Positions 1-7,784 of a stretch of 64,000 bases of DNA are shown here, in pieces. Origin of the DNA: Saccharibacillus sp. O23. GTDB lineage: Bacteria > Bacillota > Bacilli > Paenibacillales > Paenibacillaceae. The stretch is from positions 46,354-110,353 of the forward strand of contig NZ_NJDE01000011.1 of the NCBI RefSeq assembly GCF_002205895.1, read 5' to 3'. Each line of letters starts with the position of its first letter. The stretch's first letter is position 1. The position numbers and the translations under genes were made by a program. The notes under the pieces were generated by a model. That model was not told the origin of the DNA. It worked only from the letters and a program-made list of their open reading frames with translations, and did no database searches.

Positions 1-26
1 ATGCCGATTTTGAGTGTGTCTTTCAT
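1..26 (-). CDS. bshA: BshA start (partial, runs off left edge)
   Basis: An ATG at the first 26 bases (reverse strand) opens MKDTLKIG and continues past the window edge. It is preceded by a GAAGGGAG ribosome binding site and lies just downstream of bshB1. LKIGI-type starts and this position fit BshA, the glycosyltransferase that joins UDP-GlcNAc to L-malate as the first step of bacillithiol synthesis. Only eight residues are visible, so the call rests mainly on gene order. Confidence 0.6.
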
Positions 27-85
27 TGAAGCCGGAACTCCCTTCTCGCCGCTGTCCGTAAACGCTCGAGCCTTAATTTTTGGAT

Positions 86-784
86 TCAGAACAGATTAAC
101 CTTGTGCGGAAGCTTGGACGCAAAGCCTTCCGCGTACCCCAATCCCTGTTTCTGCGCAAGCAGGGAATCGCGCGCCCGCACCCGTTCCACGTACTGCGCG
201 GTAAGCGGAGTCGCGACGTTATCGTTGCCTCGGCCCGGAGCGGCGAACTGCGATTCGTAGCAGCGCAGCGCTTCTTCCTTGACCGCATAGACGTCCGTAA
301 CGTCCACCATCAGATCGGTAGGTCCGGGATCGTTGATGAAATAAAAATAAAGCTGTTCCGCTTGGACCGGAGGAAGCTCAGGCATGTAGCGGCGCAGCTT
401 CGCGTTGAACACGGCTTCTTCCACCAGCCCGCTGCACGCGATATGGTCGGGATGCCGGTCTTCCCAATAAGGAGCGAACACGATCCGCGGCGCATGCTTG
501 CGAATCTCGGCCGTGATCCGGCGGATATGTTCTTCCGTGCGGAAAAGTCCGCGATCCGCCAGTCCGAGATTGCTCCGCACGGCGAGGCCGAGTACGGCGG
601 CGGCCGACTCGGCTTCTTGTTTGCGCAGCTCTACCGTGCCGTTCGACGACATTTCCGCAAAAGTCAGATCGCAGATGCCGACGCGGTAGCCCGCGCGCGT
701 ATGTTTGACGATCGTGCCCGCCATGCCGATCTCGGCATCGTCGGCATGCGCCCCGAAGATCAGAATATCGAGCGGCTCACTCAT
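86..784 (-). CDS. bshB1: N-acetylglucosaminyl-L-malate deacetylase BshB1
   Basis: This 232-residue protein belongs to the LmbE/PIG-L zinc deacetylase family. It removes the acetyl group from GlcNAc-malate, the second step of bacillithiol (low-molecular-weight thiol) synthesis in the cytoplasm. The metal-binding AHADD motif is near residues 12-16 and HPDH is near residues 111-114, where the family places its other zinc ligand and catalytic residues. Its start overlaps the end of mgsA by 8 nt, and bshA follows about 60 nt downstream, as in the Bacillus order mgsA-bshB1-bshA. Length is normal for the family. Confidence 0.95.
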   Translation of the reverse strand: MSEPLDILIFGAHADDAEIGMAGTIVKHTRAGYRVGICDLTFAEMSSNGTVELRKQEAESAAAVLGLAVRSNLGLADRGLFRTEEHIRRITAEIRKHAPRIVFAPYWEDRHPDHIACSGLVEEAVFNAKLRRYMPELPPVQAEQLYFYFINDPGPTDLMVDVTDVYAVKEEALRCYESQFAAPGRGNDNVATPLTAQYVERVRARDSLLAQKQGLGYAEGFASKLPHKVNLF

Positions 785-1202
785 TGGTCTCGAGTCCCGG
801 CTTGTACTTATGTACCAGCTCCCGCCAAGCGAAGTCGCCGCGCATGAGCGCCTTCACGAGAATTTCCGCCGTCGCCACGTTCGTCGCTACCGGAATGCCT
901 TGCACGTCGCAGATGCGAAGCAGCGCCGTGATATCCGGTTCGTGCGGCTGGGCCATCAGCGGGTCGCGCAGGAAAATGATCAGGTCCAGTTCGTTCTCGG
1001 CTACCAGCGCGCCGATCTGCTGATCGCCGCCGAGCGGGCCGGATCTGAAGCGGTGGATCTGCAGATCGGTCACGTCCATGATCCGCTGTCCCGTCGTTCC
1101 TGTCGAATACAGCTCGCAGCCTTCGAAAGCCTGTTCGTAAGCCGTCACGAAATTGACCATCTCGTCTTTTTTGCGGTCGTGCGCGATAAATGCGATCTTC
1201 AT
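777..1202 (-). CDS. mgsA: methylglyoxal synthase
   Basis: MgsA converts dihydroxyacetone phosphate to methylglyoxal and phosphate, a bypass of lower glycolysis under sugar-phosphate stress. The AHD motif at the N-terminus, the phosphate-binding STGTTG, the SGPLGGDQQ segment with its catalytic Asp, and RDP...H are all present. I chose the ATG at 1202 (141 residues, MKIAFIAHD) because AGAGGGA sits 6-7 nt upstream; a longer in-frame start at 1223 has no better site. It is co-directional with dapB and overlaps bshB1 by 8 nt, so it sits in the dapB-bsh operon. Confidence 0.95.
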   Translation of the reverse strand: MKIAFIAHDRKKDEMVNFVTAYEQAFEGCELYSTGTTGQRIMDVTDLQIHRFRSGPLGGDQQIGALVAENELDLIIFLRDPLMAQPHEPDITALLRICDVQGIPVATNVATAEILVKALMRGDFAWRELVHKYKPGLETNE

Positions 1203-1255
1203 CAAGATCCCTCTTTCCGTCATCGATAAAATCGTTCCTTAACTCCGATAATCCA

Positions 1256-2056
1256 TTACATCACGTGTTCGAAACCGTACACCATGCCCGTATAAGTCAT
1301 GACTTTCTCGACTCCGATCTTGACTCCCGGCATATAGCCCGCGCGTTCGTAGGAATCGTGGCGAATCTTGAGACTCTGCCCGTACCCGCCGAATACGACT
1401 TCCTGCTGCGCGAATACGCCCGGCAAACGCACGCTGTGAATACGGAACCCGTCGTATTCGCCGCCCCGCGCGCCCGGCAGGATTTCTTCTTCGTTCGGAT
1501 TGCCCTGCTTGAATTTCTTGCGCGTCTCCGCGATCAATTCGGCCGTTTTGATCGAAGTCCCCGACGGCGCGTCCAGCTTCTGGTCGCCGTGATATTCGAT
1601 GATCTCGACATGCGGCAGGTATTCGGCGGCTTTGGCCGCGAACTGCATCATGAGAATCGCGCCGATCGAGAAGTTCGGAGCGATCAGTCCGCCGATGTTC
1701 GCTTCGCGGCACAGACCGTCCAGCTCTTGAATCTGTTCCGGCGTAAAGCCCGTAGCGCCGACGACCGGACGCACCCCGTGCTTGATCGCCGTCAGCGTGT
1801 TGCCGTAGACGACGGAAGGTACCGTGAAGTCGACGAGCACGTCCGGCTTGGCAGCGCCCAGCGCCGCGTCCAGATCGCCGACCGCGATGATTCCGCAAGG
1901 TTTGACGCCGACGAGTTCGCCCGCGTCGCTGCCCGCGCCGGAGCGGTCGACAGCCGCGACCAACTCGAGATGTTCGTCCGCCAGCACCATCTTCACGACT
2001 TCCCGTCCCATCCGTCCGCTAGCGCCGGCGACGGCCACTTTGATTTTTTCGCTCAT
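1256..2056 (-). CDS. dapB: 4-hydroxy-tetrahydrodipicolinate reductase
   Basis: DapB reduces hydroxy-tetrahydrodipicolinate with NAD(P)H in the diaminopimelate/lysine pathway. The nucleotide-binding GASGRMG motif lies at the N-terminus, and the conserved segment EIIEYHGDQKLDAPSGT matches the catalytic His/Lys and substrate-binding region. The start is ATG 2056 (266 residues) behind GGAGGAGGAAC; the in-frame extension upstream is only the translated ribosome binding site. Its ATG overlaps the TGA of the mazG-like gene (ATGA), implying translational coupling. LysA, the last enzyme of this pathway, is at 56.4 kb. Confidence 0.96.
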   Translation of the reverse strand: MSEKIKVAVAGASGRMGREVVKMVLADEHLELVAAVDRSGAGSDAGELVGVKPCGIIAVGDLDAALGAAKPDVLVDFTVPSVVYGNTLTAIKHGVRPVVGATGFTPEQIQELDGLCREANIGGLIAPNFSIGAILMMQFAAKAAEYLPHVEIIEYHGDQKLDAPSGTSIKTAELIAETRKKFKQGNPNEEEILPGARGGEYDGFRIHSVRLPGVFAQQEVVFGGYGQSLKIRHDSYERAGYMPGVKIGVEKVMTYTGMVYGFEHVM

Positions 2057-2406
2057 TGTTGTTCCTCCTCCTGCTGCGGGTCGGCGTCGATTCTCGTCCA
2101 ACGATCCTTGTCGCGAGTATTGAATTTATGCATGACTTTGTCATGCGCTTCGGTCAAGTCGATATTCAGCGAATTGGCGAAGCACAACGTGATGAACAGA
2201 ATGTCCCCCAGCTCCAATTCGATGGAATTGTCTTCTTCTCCGCTTTTTTTCGGCTTCTCGCCGAAGCTGTGATTGACTTCGCGCGCCAGCTCGCCGACCT
2301 CTTCGGTCATTCGGGCGAGCATCGACAGCGGACTGAAATATCCTTCTTTGAACTGCGAGATATAACGGTCCACTTCGCGCTGCATTTCCGCCAGACTCTT
2401 TTCCAT
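2053..2406 (-). CDS. MazG-like nucleotide pyrophosphohydrolase (YpjD type)
   Basis: This 117-residue protein matches the MazG-like family represented by B. subtilis YpjD: FKEGYFSPLSM, EEVGELAREVNH and ELGDILF carry the acidic metal-binding helices expected of an all-alpha NTP pyrophosphohydrolase, and the NTRDKDRW tail is typical of YpjD. It probably hydrolyses (d)NTPs to monophosphates; the substrate is not deducible here. ATG 2406 has an AAAGGGGG site. It is first of the run mazG-dapB-mgsA-bshB1-bshA and overlaps dapB by 4 nt. Confidence 0.9.
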   Translation of the reverse strand: MEKSLAEMQREVDRYISQFKEGYFSPLSMLARMTEEVGELAREVNHSFGEKPKKSGEEDNSIELELGDILFITLCFANSLNIDLTEAHDKVMHKFNTRDKDRWTRIDADPQQEEEQQ

Positions 2407-2717
2407 GACGGCATTCGCCCCCTTTCGCGATCCAAGCTCTGTTGCACTCTTCCTTATGTTATCGCAAAGGCATTTTGAACACAAACCATTTTCGCGACGC
2501 GCGGGAGCGCTTATCGCCTGAACCGATCCGCGCGCGGACCATAATCGAGCCGGTATAGTATACTGAAAAGGCGAAAGGCGCGACGGTGGATTCCGCGGTC
2601 CGCTCGCGCCCTGCCGGTGCTTGGGTCGATCATGATGCGAAGCATGCTCCGCCGGCACGCAACTCTCATATTGAATTCGGTCAGCGTACTCGATTCGACG
2701 ATACGGAGGAACTTCTC

Positions 2718-3578
2718 ATGAACATGGACTCGACTGCCGCCAAAATCCGCACGGTAGCGGCTATTCTGCTCGGAACGGCGCTTTACGCGTTCGGCCTGCT
2801 TTACTTCATTATTCCCAACAAATTCACCGAAGGCGGCGTCACGGGCATCACGGTGCTGCTCAACTACGGACTCGGCATTCCTACCGCTTTGTCGACGCTC
2901 GTCTTGAACGTGCCGCTCGTGATCCTCGGCTGGCGAATCCTCGGTCTGGGCCAGATCGTGTACACGGCCGTCGGCATCGCTTCGCTTTCTTTGTTTCTAT
3001 GGTTGTTTCAGGTCTTGTTCGACCGCGGAATCCTCGTGCAGCACGCGCACGATCCGATTCTTGCCGCTTTGTACGCGGGCATCGTCCTCGGTCTGGGACT
3101 CGGCATCGTGTTCCGCTTCGGCGGCACGACGGGAGGTTCGGACATCATCGCCCGCATTCTCAACCGCAAAAAAGGCTGGAGCATGGGACGGGTCATCCTC
3201 GCGATCGACGTCATGATCATCGGCTTGTCGCTCTTTTTTATCGCGGAAGAAAAAGTCTTGTACACGCTCGTCGCCGTCTTCATCGCGTCCAAAGTCATCG
3301 ACTTCGTGCAGGAAGGCGCTTATGCCGCGAGAGCGTTCATGATCATCAGCAACGAAGCCGAGCCGATCGCCGACCGGATCATGGCCGAGATGGATCGAGG
3401 CGTCACGCTGATTCCGGCTTTCGGCGCTTATTCCAAACATGCCAAACATATCGCGTACTGCGTCATCTCCCGCCAAGAGATCCGACAGCTCCAACTGATC
3501 GTGAAGTCCGTCGATCCGCGGGCGTTCATCATCGTGAACGACGTGCATGACGTTCAGGGTGAAGGTTTCCGAGAATAA
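2718..3578 (+). CDS. YitT-family membrane protein (YpjC-like)
   Basis: This 286-residue protein has five to six hydrophobic segments over roughly the first 190 residues, then a soluble C-terminal DUF2179-like domain (FMIISNEAEPIADRI, VDPRAFIIVNDV). It fits the YitT/UPF0750 family; its place next to ypjA and ypjD-like genes makes it the YpjC equivalent. The function of the family is unknown. The start at ATG 2718 follows ACGGAGGAAC; 44 in-frame codons upstream are not used. Its last codons lie inside the first copy of a 60-bp tandem repeat, and it is convergent with the DUF1405 gene. Confidence 0.9.
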   Translation: MNMDSTAAKIRTVAAILLGTALYAFGLLYFIIPNKFTEGGVTGITVLLNYGLGIPTALSTLVLNVPLVILGWRILGLGQIVYTAVGIASLSLFLWLFQVLFDRGILVQHAHDPILAALYAGIVLGLGLGIVFRFGGTTGGSDIIARILNRKKGWSMGRVILAIDVMIIGLSLFFIAEEKVLYTLVAVFIASKVIDFVQEGAYAARAFMIISNEAEPIADRIMAEMDRGVTLIPAFGAYSKHAKHIAYCVISRQEIRQLQLIVKSVDPRAFIIVNDVHDVQGEGFRE

Positions 3579-3700
3579 GACGGGTTAATGTGACGTTGAA
3601 GCTTCCTTCACCCGCCAGGTGAAGGTTTCCGAGAATAAGACGGGTTAATGTGACGTCGAAGCTTCCTTCACCCGCCAGGTTAAGGTTTCCGAGAATAAGA
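3558..3700. repeat. 60-bp tandem repeat, about 2.4 copies
   Basis: Copies run 3558-3617 and 3618-3677, with a partial third to about 3700. The first two differ at one position (T versus C, 3597/3657). Copy one holds the last codons and stop of the YitT-type gene; the partial third holds the end of the convergent DUF1405 gene. A G-to-T change in the third copy (position 3681) creates the DUF1405 stop codon. Confidence 0.97.
3605..3625. terminator. hairpin formed across the repeat junction
   Basis: CCTTCACC (3605-3612) and GGTGAAGG (3618-3625) form a perfect 8-bp stem with a 5-nt loop; a second version with one mismatch recurs 60 nt later. They sit between convergent genes but have no clear U tract, so a terminator role is only inferred. 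Confidence 0.45.
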
Positions 3701-4345
3701 AGGAAAGTCCGCCGAGCGGGCGCCGCGGCCGGCCGCTCGGATCGCCAGCCAACCGAGCAGCACGCTGACGGCGGTCAAAGCGAAAGTGAAGTTGCGGACT
3801 TGGTCGAGCCGATCCAGATGTTCGGGCGACAGATAAGGGAAGATGCCCAGCGTATAATCGGCCGTATCGTTCGCGAACGTCCAGATCGCGGCCGGAATCA
3901 GCCACAAAGTGCCCAGACTGAAAAAGCGGACATACAGCAGCGCTTCGATCGCCATGATCCCGTGCGAAGCGATCAGCATCCAGCTTAACGGCTGAATCGG
4001 ATTGCCGAGCGCCGCGTCCCAGACGATGATCGAGATCGCCCATACGCCGTATTTGACCGAAGTCACGACCGCTAACGCTTCGATCAAGCGAACAAGGCCG
4101 CCCATGAAGCGCGAAGACGGAGGGAACAGCAAACCGAGCAGCGCAAGGGTGAAAAAGAGGCTTCCCGTCGGGCTGTCCGGCACGAATACGATCTGCCAAG
4201 CCGGACGATTCGCCCAGACGTCGGCCAACTGGCCTCCGTACCAGTAATAACCGTAGACGGTACCGATCAGATTGCTGACAAAAAGCAGCCAGAGAATCCG
4301 GCGATCGGTCAGCAGGGCTCGGCCCCATAACATTGAGAACGACAT
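3680..4345 (-). CDS. DUF1405 membrane protein (YpjA-like)
   Basis: This 221-residue protein has about six predicted membrane helices (for example LLFVSNLIGTVYGYYWYGG at the N-terminus) and matches the DUF1405/YpjA family of unknown function. In Bacillus it sits between qcrABC and ypjBC; here no qcr genes and no ypjB are adjacent. ATG 4345 follows GGGAGGAAA. The C-terminal YSRKP and stop codon lie in the third, altered copy of the 60-bp repeat; an unaltered copy would lengthen the protein by about four residues. Confidence 0.85.
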   Translation of the reverse strand: MSFSMLWGRALLTDRRILWLLFVSNLIGTVYGYYWYGGQLADVWANRPAWQIVFVPDSPTGSLFFTLALLGLLFPPSSRFMGGLVRLIEALAVVTSVKYGVWAISIIVWDAALGNPIQPLSWMLIASHGIMAIEALLYVRFFSLGTLWLIPAAIWTFANDTADYTLGIFPYLSPEHLDRLDQVRNFTFALTAVSVLLGWLAIRAAGRGARSADFPSYSRKP

Positions 4346-4387
4346 GTGGTTATTTTCCTCCCGAATGGACGATATGTATCTAAGCGC

Positions 4388-4408
4388 GCTTGCCGCTTAT
4401 CGGCAAGC
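4388..4408. promoter_or_regulatory. 8-bp inverted repeat upstream of the DUF1405 gene
   Basis: GCTTGCCG and CGGCAAGC are separated by 5 nt, about 45 nt before the DUF1405 start. The minus-strand TTGCCG inside it could serve as a -35 element, so the repeat could be an operator. No regulator is suggested by the sequence. Confidence 0.3.
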
Positions 4409-4415
4409 CGTACCT

Positions 4416-4457
4416 CCATAAAAAGCCTGACCGCGTCGGCGGTCAGGCTTTTTATGG
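4416..4457. terminator. bidirectional intrinsic terminator
   Basis: A perfect 19-bp stem (arms 4416-4434 and 4439-4457) with a GTCG loop; AAAAA and TTTTT runs are built into the stem, so it can end transcripts in both directions. It follows the IDEAL-protein gene. Confidence 0.9.
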
Positions 4458-4485
4458 ACCCGTTTCTATTTTAACTGTCGTTTCG

Positions 4486-4704
4486 TCAAGTTGGCAAGCT
4501 CGAGGATTCGGTCGTTTCCTTATCTCGTTCCAAACTTTTCAGTTCGCTGGTCAGAGCCAGAAAAGCCAATTCGTCCCCGTTAGCGAGAGCCGCGTCGATC
4601 TCTTGCTGCAGCGTTTCGCAGCGGCGTCTGCGAAGCGCCTCGTCCCAGATCATCTCGGCAGCCAGACCCAACATCACTTCGTAAGCAGCTTTCATCTTGT
4701 CCAA
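4486..4704 (-). CDS. IDEAL-domain small protein
   Basis: This 72-residue protein ends with IDAALANGDELAFLALTSEL, the pattern that names the IDEAL domain of small Bacillales proteins. The domain's role is unclear; it has been linked to protein-protein contact. The start decides the length: GGGAGGTG lies 6-7 nt before a TTG at 4704 (MDKMKAAYEV), whereas GTG 4713 overlaps that site and ATG 4695 is farther away. I therefore chose TTG. A strong terminator follows, so the gene is probably monocistronic. Confidence 0.75.
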   Translation of the reverse strand: MDKMKAAYEVMLGLAAEMIWDEALRRRRCETLQQEIDAALANGDELAFLALTSELKSLERDKETTESSSLPT

Positions 4705-4713
4705 AGGACGCAC

Positions 4714-4994
4714 CTCCCGAGTTATGGTGTCATCAGCGGAAGCTAATCATGCTTCGACAACTTTCGGCCGGTTCGGGAATCCCCCGCGAACCTGCGTGAC
4801 CTCATCCTATATGCCTGTTTGCGTCTAGAGAAATTGTGAGCGTCATCATTTTCGACGGTATCGGAAGGAGAAAGCAAAAACAAGCCGCCTCCTTTCTTTG
4901 CTTTTAACCATTATCGAAAACTTTGCACCAGAAAACGGAAAAAAAGCACGGAAATTTTGAAGAGATTAATCGCCTCCGAACGAATCGGACTCAA
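4714..4994. other. intergenic stretch without a recognised gene
   Basis: About 280 bases between the terminator of the histidine phosphatase gene and the IDEAL gene. No convincing ORF, RNA structure or consensus promoter was found. In the Bacillus arrangement the qcrABC operon would be near here. Confidence 0.5.
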
Positions 4995-4995
4995 T

Positions 4996-5025
4996 AAAAA
5001 AAGCCTTCGCTGCGGCGAGAGGCTT
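4996..5025 (-). terminator. intrinsic terminator after histidine phosphatase
   Basis: On the minus strand AAGCCTC-TCGC-loop-GCGA-AGGCTT is followed by seven T residues, 37 nt beyond the stop of the histidine phosphatase gene. Confidence 0.85.
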
Positions 5026-5062
5026 GATTCGAGCGGTTCGGCCGAAGCGGCCGACGACTTTT

Positions 5063-5671
5063 TCAGCTGCGATGTTCGCCCGAGGTTTCGGGTTCGGCAA
5101 GCAGATGCCGCGTACAGTTATACACCAACGGTTCCCACAGATCGTCGCGCTTCTCCAATACGGACAACGACAGATTGCCGATCCGTTCCGCTTGGCGGTC
5201 CGTGTAGAGAGCCGCGTACAAGCGCGACAGAAGCCCTCCGTGGGTAACGACCAGAATATTGCGATCCGGATATTTGACTTCGAGATCGGCCATGAACGCA
5301 AGCGCGCGTTCTTGCAGCGCTTCGACTTTCTCTTGGCCTAATTCCAAGTCGTTCCAGCCGGCGCCGTAACGTTCTTCGCGCTCCGTCAAAGTCATGCCTT
5401 CGATCTGTCCGAATCCGCGTTCGGTCAGACGCTCGTCCGCGTCGAGCAGCGGAAGTCCGAGCTTGTTCGCGATGATTTCCGCCGTTTCCCGCGCCCGTTT
5501 CAATCCGCTCGAAACCACGAAATCCCAACGATACTCTTCTTCGGCCAGACGCTGCGCCAAACGCGCCGCTTGACGGCGTCCTTCCTCATTGAGCGGAATG
5601 TCGCTGCGCCCCTGAATCCGGCCGGCCGCGTTCCAATCCGTAAGCCCGTGTCTGATCAGTCCGATTAACAT
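5063..5671 (-). CDS. histidine phosphatase family protein (PhoE/GpmB-like)
   Basis: This 202-residue protein has the LIRHGLTDWN signature at residues 5-14 with the phospho-accepting His, SSGLKRARETA, an acidic E (RGFGQIEG) and VVTHGG with the second catalytic His. These define the phosphoglycerate-mutase-like phosphatase superfamily. Whether it acts on sugar phosphates, alpha-ribazole phosphate or other substrates cannot be told from the sequence. ATG 5671 has AAGGGGCGGAAG upstream. It is downstream of and co-directional with the sigma/anti-sigma pair, 47 nt away. Confidence 0.88.
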   Translation of the reverse strand: MLIGLIRHGLTDWNAAGRIQGRSDIPLNEEGRRQAARLAQRLAEEEYRWDFVVSSGLKRARETAEIIANKLGLPLLDADERLTERGFGQIEGMTLTEREERYGAGWNDLELGQEKVEALQERALAFMADLEVKYPDRNILVVTHGGLLSRLYAALYTDRQAERIGNLSLSVLEKRDDLWEPLVYNCTRHLLAEPETSGEHRS

Positions 5672-5718
5672 CGACGTCTTCCGCCCCTTCGTTTCTATGA
5701 TTTCCGCCTAGGCGGAAC

Positions 5719-6339
5719 TTATTTGCGCATCGTGGCCAGCCGGGTAAGCGCCAGCAGCGCAAGTCCCATCCCCGTCAGCGACAAGAACATCCAATACTGC
5801 GGATGAGTCGGGCCGATCTGCGCGAACAGCGGCTCGACGATTCCCCGATCCGAATATTGCCCTTCGTCCTTGTCCGAATCGCCGGAATCCGACACGCCCG
5901 CATCCACCGTCAGCGGCTGCACGATTACTCCGGCCGGTACGTTCTGACTCGCGCTCTGCGGCCGTTCCGGAACTCCCCAACCGGCCAAGTAGACGAAGCT
6001 GACGAGAAAGACGGCGAGCAGCGCGCCGATCCAGATCGCCGCCCGGCTGCGAAACCGGTGCTGCGAAGCGTAGGTTTTGGTTTCGCCCGGCAGCAGCCAC
6101 GGAGACTCTTCGTAGATCCGGTCCATGACGCCCCGGTTCATCCGCTCGGCATCCATGCTCGGCAGTTCGAAGGACGCTTCTTGAAGCAGCTCGTCCAAAT
6201 CGGGAAACTCTTCCGAATCGAAAGACGTTTCGGGCCGTTCTCCCGGTCCGTCCGTCTCGTTCTTGGGAAGGTCCGATCGCCGGGAATGGGGATTCCAGCG
6301 CATGCCGGCCCGATGTCCGTCTTCTTCTCTACCCTTCAT
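5719..6339 (-). CDS. probable anti-sigma factor, membrane-anchored
   Basis: This 206-residue protein has an acidic cytoplasmic N-terminus with a helical DELLQEASFELP...MDRIYEE segment (about residues 48-78), one membrane helix near residues 100-122 and a second near 181-201. It starts inside the end of the ECF sigma gene (11-nt overlap, AAGGGGAT ribosome binding site), the usual arrangement for an anti-sigma factor that holds its partner at the membrane. The zinc anti-sigma motif HxxxCxxC is absent, so it is not a classic ZAS protein. The assignment is by context and topology, not by family match. Confidence 0.65.
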   Translation of the reverse strand: MKGREEDGHRAGMRWNPHSRRSDLPKNETDGPGERPETSFDSEEFPDLDELLQEASFELPSMDAERMNRGVMDRIYEESPWLLPGETKTYASQHRFRSRAAIWIGALLAVFLVSFVYLAGWGVPERPQSASQNVPAGVIVQPLTVDAGVSDSGDSDKDEGQYSDRGIVEPLFAQIGPTHPQYWMFLSLTGMGLALLALTRLATMRK

Positions 6340-6934
6340 TCGGTCTCATCCCCTTGTAAAACTCTTCTTCGTAGACCGGTCCGTAATAGTAGGGTTCAAG
6401 CTGATTTTTGATACTGAGGCGCGCCCGGAACAGCAAAGACTTGACCGAGCTGATACTCTGTCCCAGAATCCGGGCGATCTCTTGATAGTCCATCTGATCG
6501 TATTCCCGCAAAATCAGCGCGGCGCGCTGCTTCTCGGGCAGATTGTCGATCGCGGAACGCACCATCCCGACCTGTTCGTTGCGAAGCAGCGCCTGCTCCG
6601 GTACCGCGTCGGTCGAAGCGTCGGCGACGAATTCGCCGTCTTCGAGCGGTACGCTGGCCGCGCGGTGGCGGCGAAGTTCGCTCAGCGCCGTGTTGCGCGC
6701 GATCGTATACAGCCAAGTCGAGAAGGAAGCTTCCACCTCGCGGAAAGACTGCAAGCTTTTGAATGCTTTATAGAAAGTTTCGGAACTGACATCTTCGGCA
6801 AGATGACCGAGGCCCGCGCCTTTTAACATATAGTAAGTAAACGCCAGAATTTTGCGCTGATAGCGCCGCATGAGAACCGAGTAAAGTTCGACATTCCCCG
6901 CTTTAATTTCCCGAATCAACTGGGAATCTTCCAT
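6329..6934 (-). CDS. ECF-type RNA polymerase sigma factor
   Basis: This 201-residue protein has sigma region 2 (VLMRRYQRKILAFTYYML...AEDVSSETFYKAFKSL) and region 4 (LPEKQRAALILREYDQMDYQEIARILGQSISSVKSLLFRAR), with the short linker typical of extracytoplasmic-function sigma factors. The signal it responds to is unknown. It overlaps the downstream probable anti-sigma gene. The upstream region has a sigma-A-like promoter, and no obvious ECF AAC-type autoregulatory -35 was seen. Confidence 0.92.
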   Translation of the reverse strand: MEDSQLIREIKAGNVELYSVLMRRYQRKILAFTYYMLKGAGLGHLAEDVSSETFYKAFKSLQSFREVEASFSTWLYTIARNTALSELRRHRAASVPLEDGEFVADASTDAVPEQALLRNEQVGMVRSAIDNLPEKQRAALILREYDQMDYQEIARILGQSISSVKSLLFRARLSIKNQLEPYYYGPVYEEEFYKGMRPNEG

Positions 6935-6979
6935 CGAAAACGCGCCCCTCCCTCGCTTGCCGCAAAAAATCTACAGCCC

Positions 6980-7007
6980 ATTTTATCATATCGTCGATAT
7001 TTTGCAA
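6980..7007 (-). promoter_or_regulatory. sigma-A-like promoter of the ECF sigma operon
   Basis: TTGCAA (7002-7007), 16-bp spacer, TAAAAT (6980-6985) on the minus strand, about 45 nt upstream of the sigma gene start. Confidence 0.5.
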
Positions 7008-7103
7008 AAAACCCTTACACTCGACTCATAGACGTACGGGAGCTCGATTAAGTTGCAGCATGCGGCGAATTTTCTCTCTTTTTTTGTTTTTACCCGTTTT
7101 TCG

Positions 7104-7724
7104 CTACGAATTCACAGGCCAGACCCGACGATCTTCCGCATCGAGCACCGCTTCGATCTCGTCGCCTTGAAGCACCGCCACATACCCTTTCGGCAGGGCC
7201 AATACTTTGAGCACGCCGGGACGCAGCGTCAGCAGCTGAAACACGTAATATTTGCGAAGTTCTTCTTGTTCGACCTGTCCTTCGGCCGGCCCCAAATACC
7301 AACCGGATATGCCGTCTCCTCGCCCTTCGGTTCTTTCCAGATAGATGCGCTCCGACTCGAACGCACGCTCCGAAGCGATCAGCGTGTCTTGGAACAACGA
7401 CGTTTCTCCGTCCGCGCCGGTCAGCTTGAGAATATGGTTCTGAGCCAGTTGCACCGACAGGGTCGCCGACAGATCGTCGGTCGTGCGCGCGAACGGATTG
7501 CTTGCGTAATCGGGCGCGAGAATTTCGACCCGGCCGTTTTCCGGCTCGTGCACGAACAGGATGCTCCATCCGACTTGAATCTTCATGCCGTCTTCGAGAC
7601 GCCCGGCCCGTTCTTCCGTATCGCGAAACAGATTCAGCAGAAATTCCCCCTGCTTGTCCAGCGCTTCCTCGCATTTGAGCGAAAATACTCTTCCGCCGAT
7701 TTCTTTGGCTTTCGTGATCAACAT
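7104..7724 (-). CDS. Imm33/DUF2185-like protein
   Basis: This 206-residue protein has two related-looking parts: VGWSILFVHEPENG...LAPDYASNPF in the first half, and ISGWYLGPAEGQ in the second. These segments resemble DUF2185/Imm33 proteins, which include immunity proteins of polymorphic toxins, but the match is by eye only and weak. Start ATG 7724 (MLITKAKEIG) is preferred because GGGGAGG lies 10 nt upstream; the longer start at 7748 has none. It is the last gene of a co-directional run starting at 10782. No cognate toxin is adjacent. Confidence 0.45.
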   Translation of the reverse strand: MLITKAKEIGGRVFSLKCEEALDKQGEFLLNLFRDTEERAGRLEDGMKIQVGWSILFVHEPENGRVEILAPDYASNPFARTTDDLSATLSVQLAQNHILKLTGADGETSLFQDTLIASERAFESERIYLERTEGRGDGISGWYLGPAEGQVEQEELRKYYVFQLLTLRPGVLKVLALPKGYVAVLQGDEIEAVLDAEDRRVWPVNS

Positions 7725-7784
7725 TCGGTCGTCGCCTCCCCGTTTCAAGTTTCTTGTTTCGTCCCGGCGAATCCCGTGTCCGAA

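Noticed and set aside
1190..2272. 360-codon plus-strand open frame
   Set aside because: Antisense to dapB; Arg/Asp/His-rich composition typical of a shadow frame in GC-rich DNA, with no ribosome binding site.
3558..3700. CRISPR array or mobile-element end
   Set aside because: Direct 60-bp repeats without variable spacers, only 2.4 copies and no cas or transposase gene.
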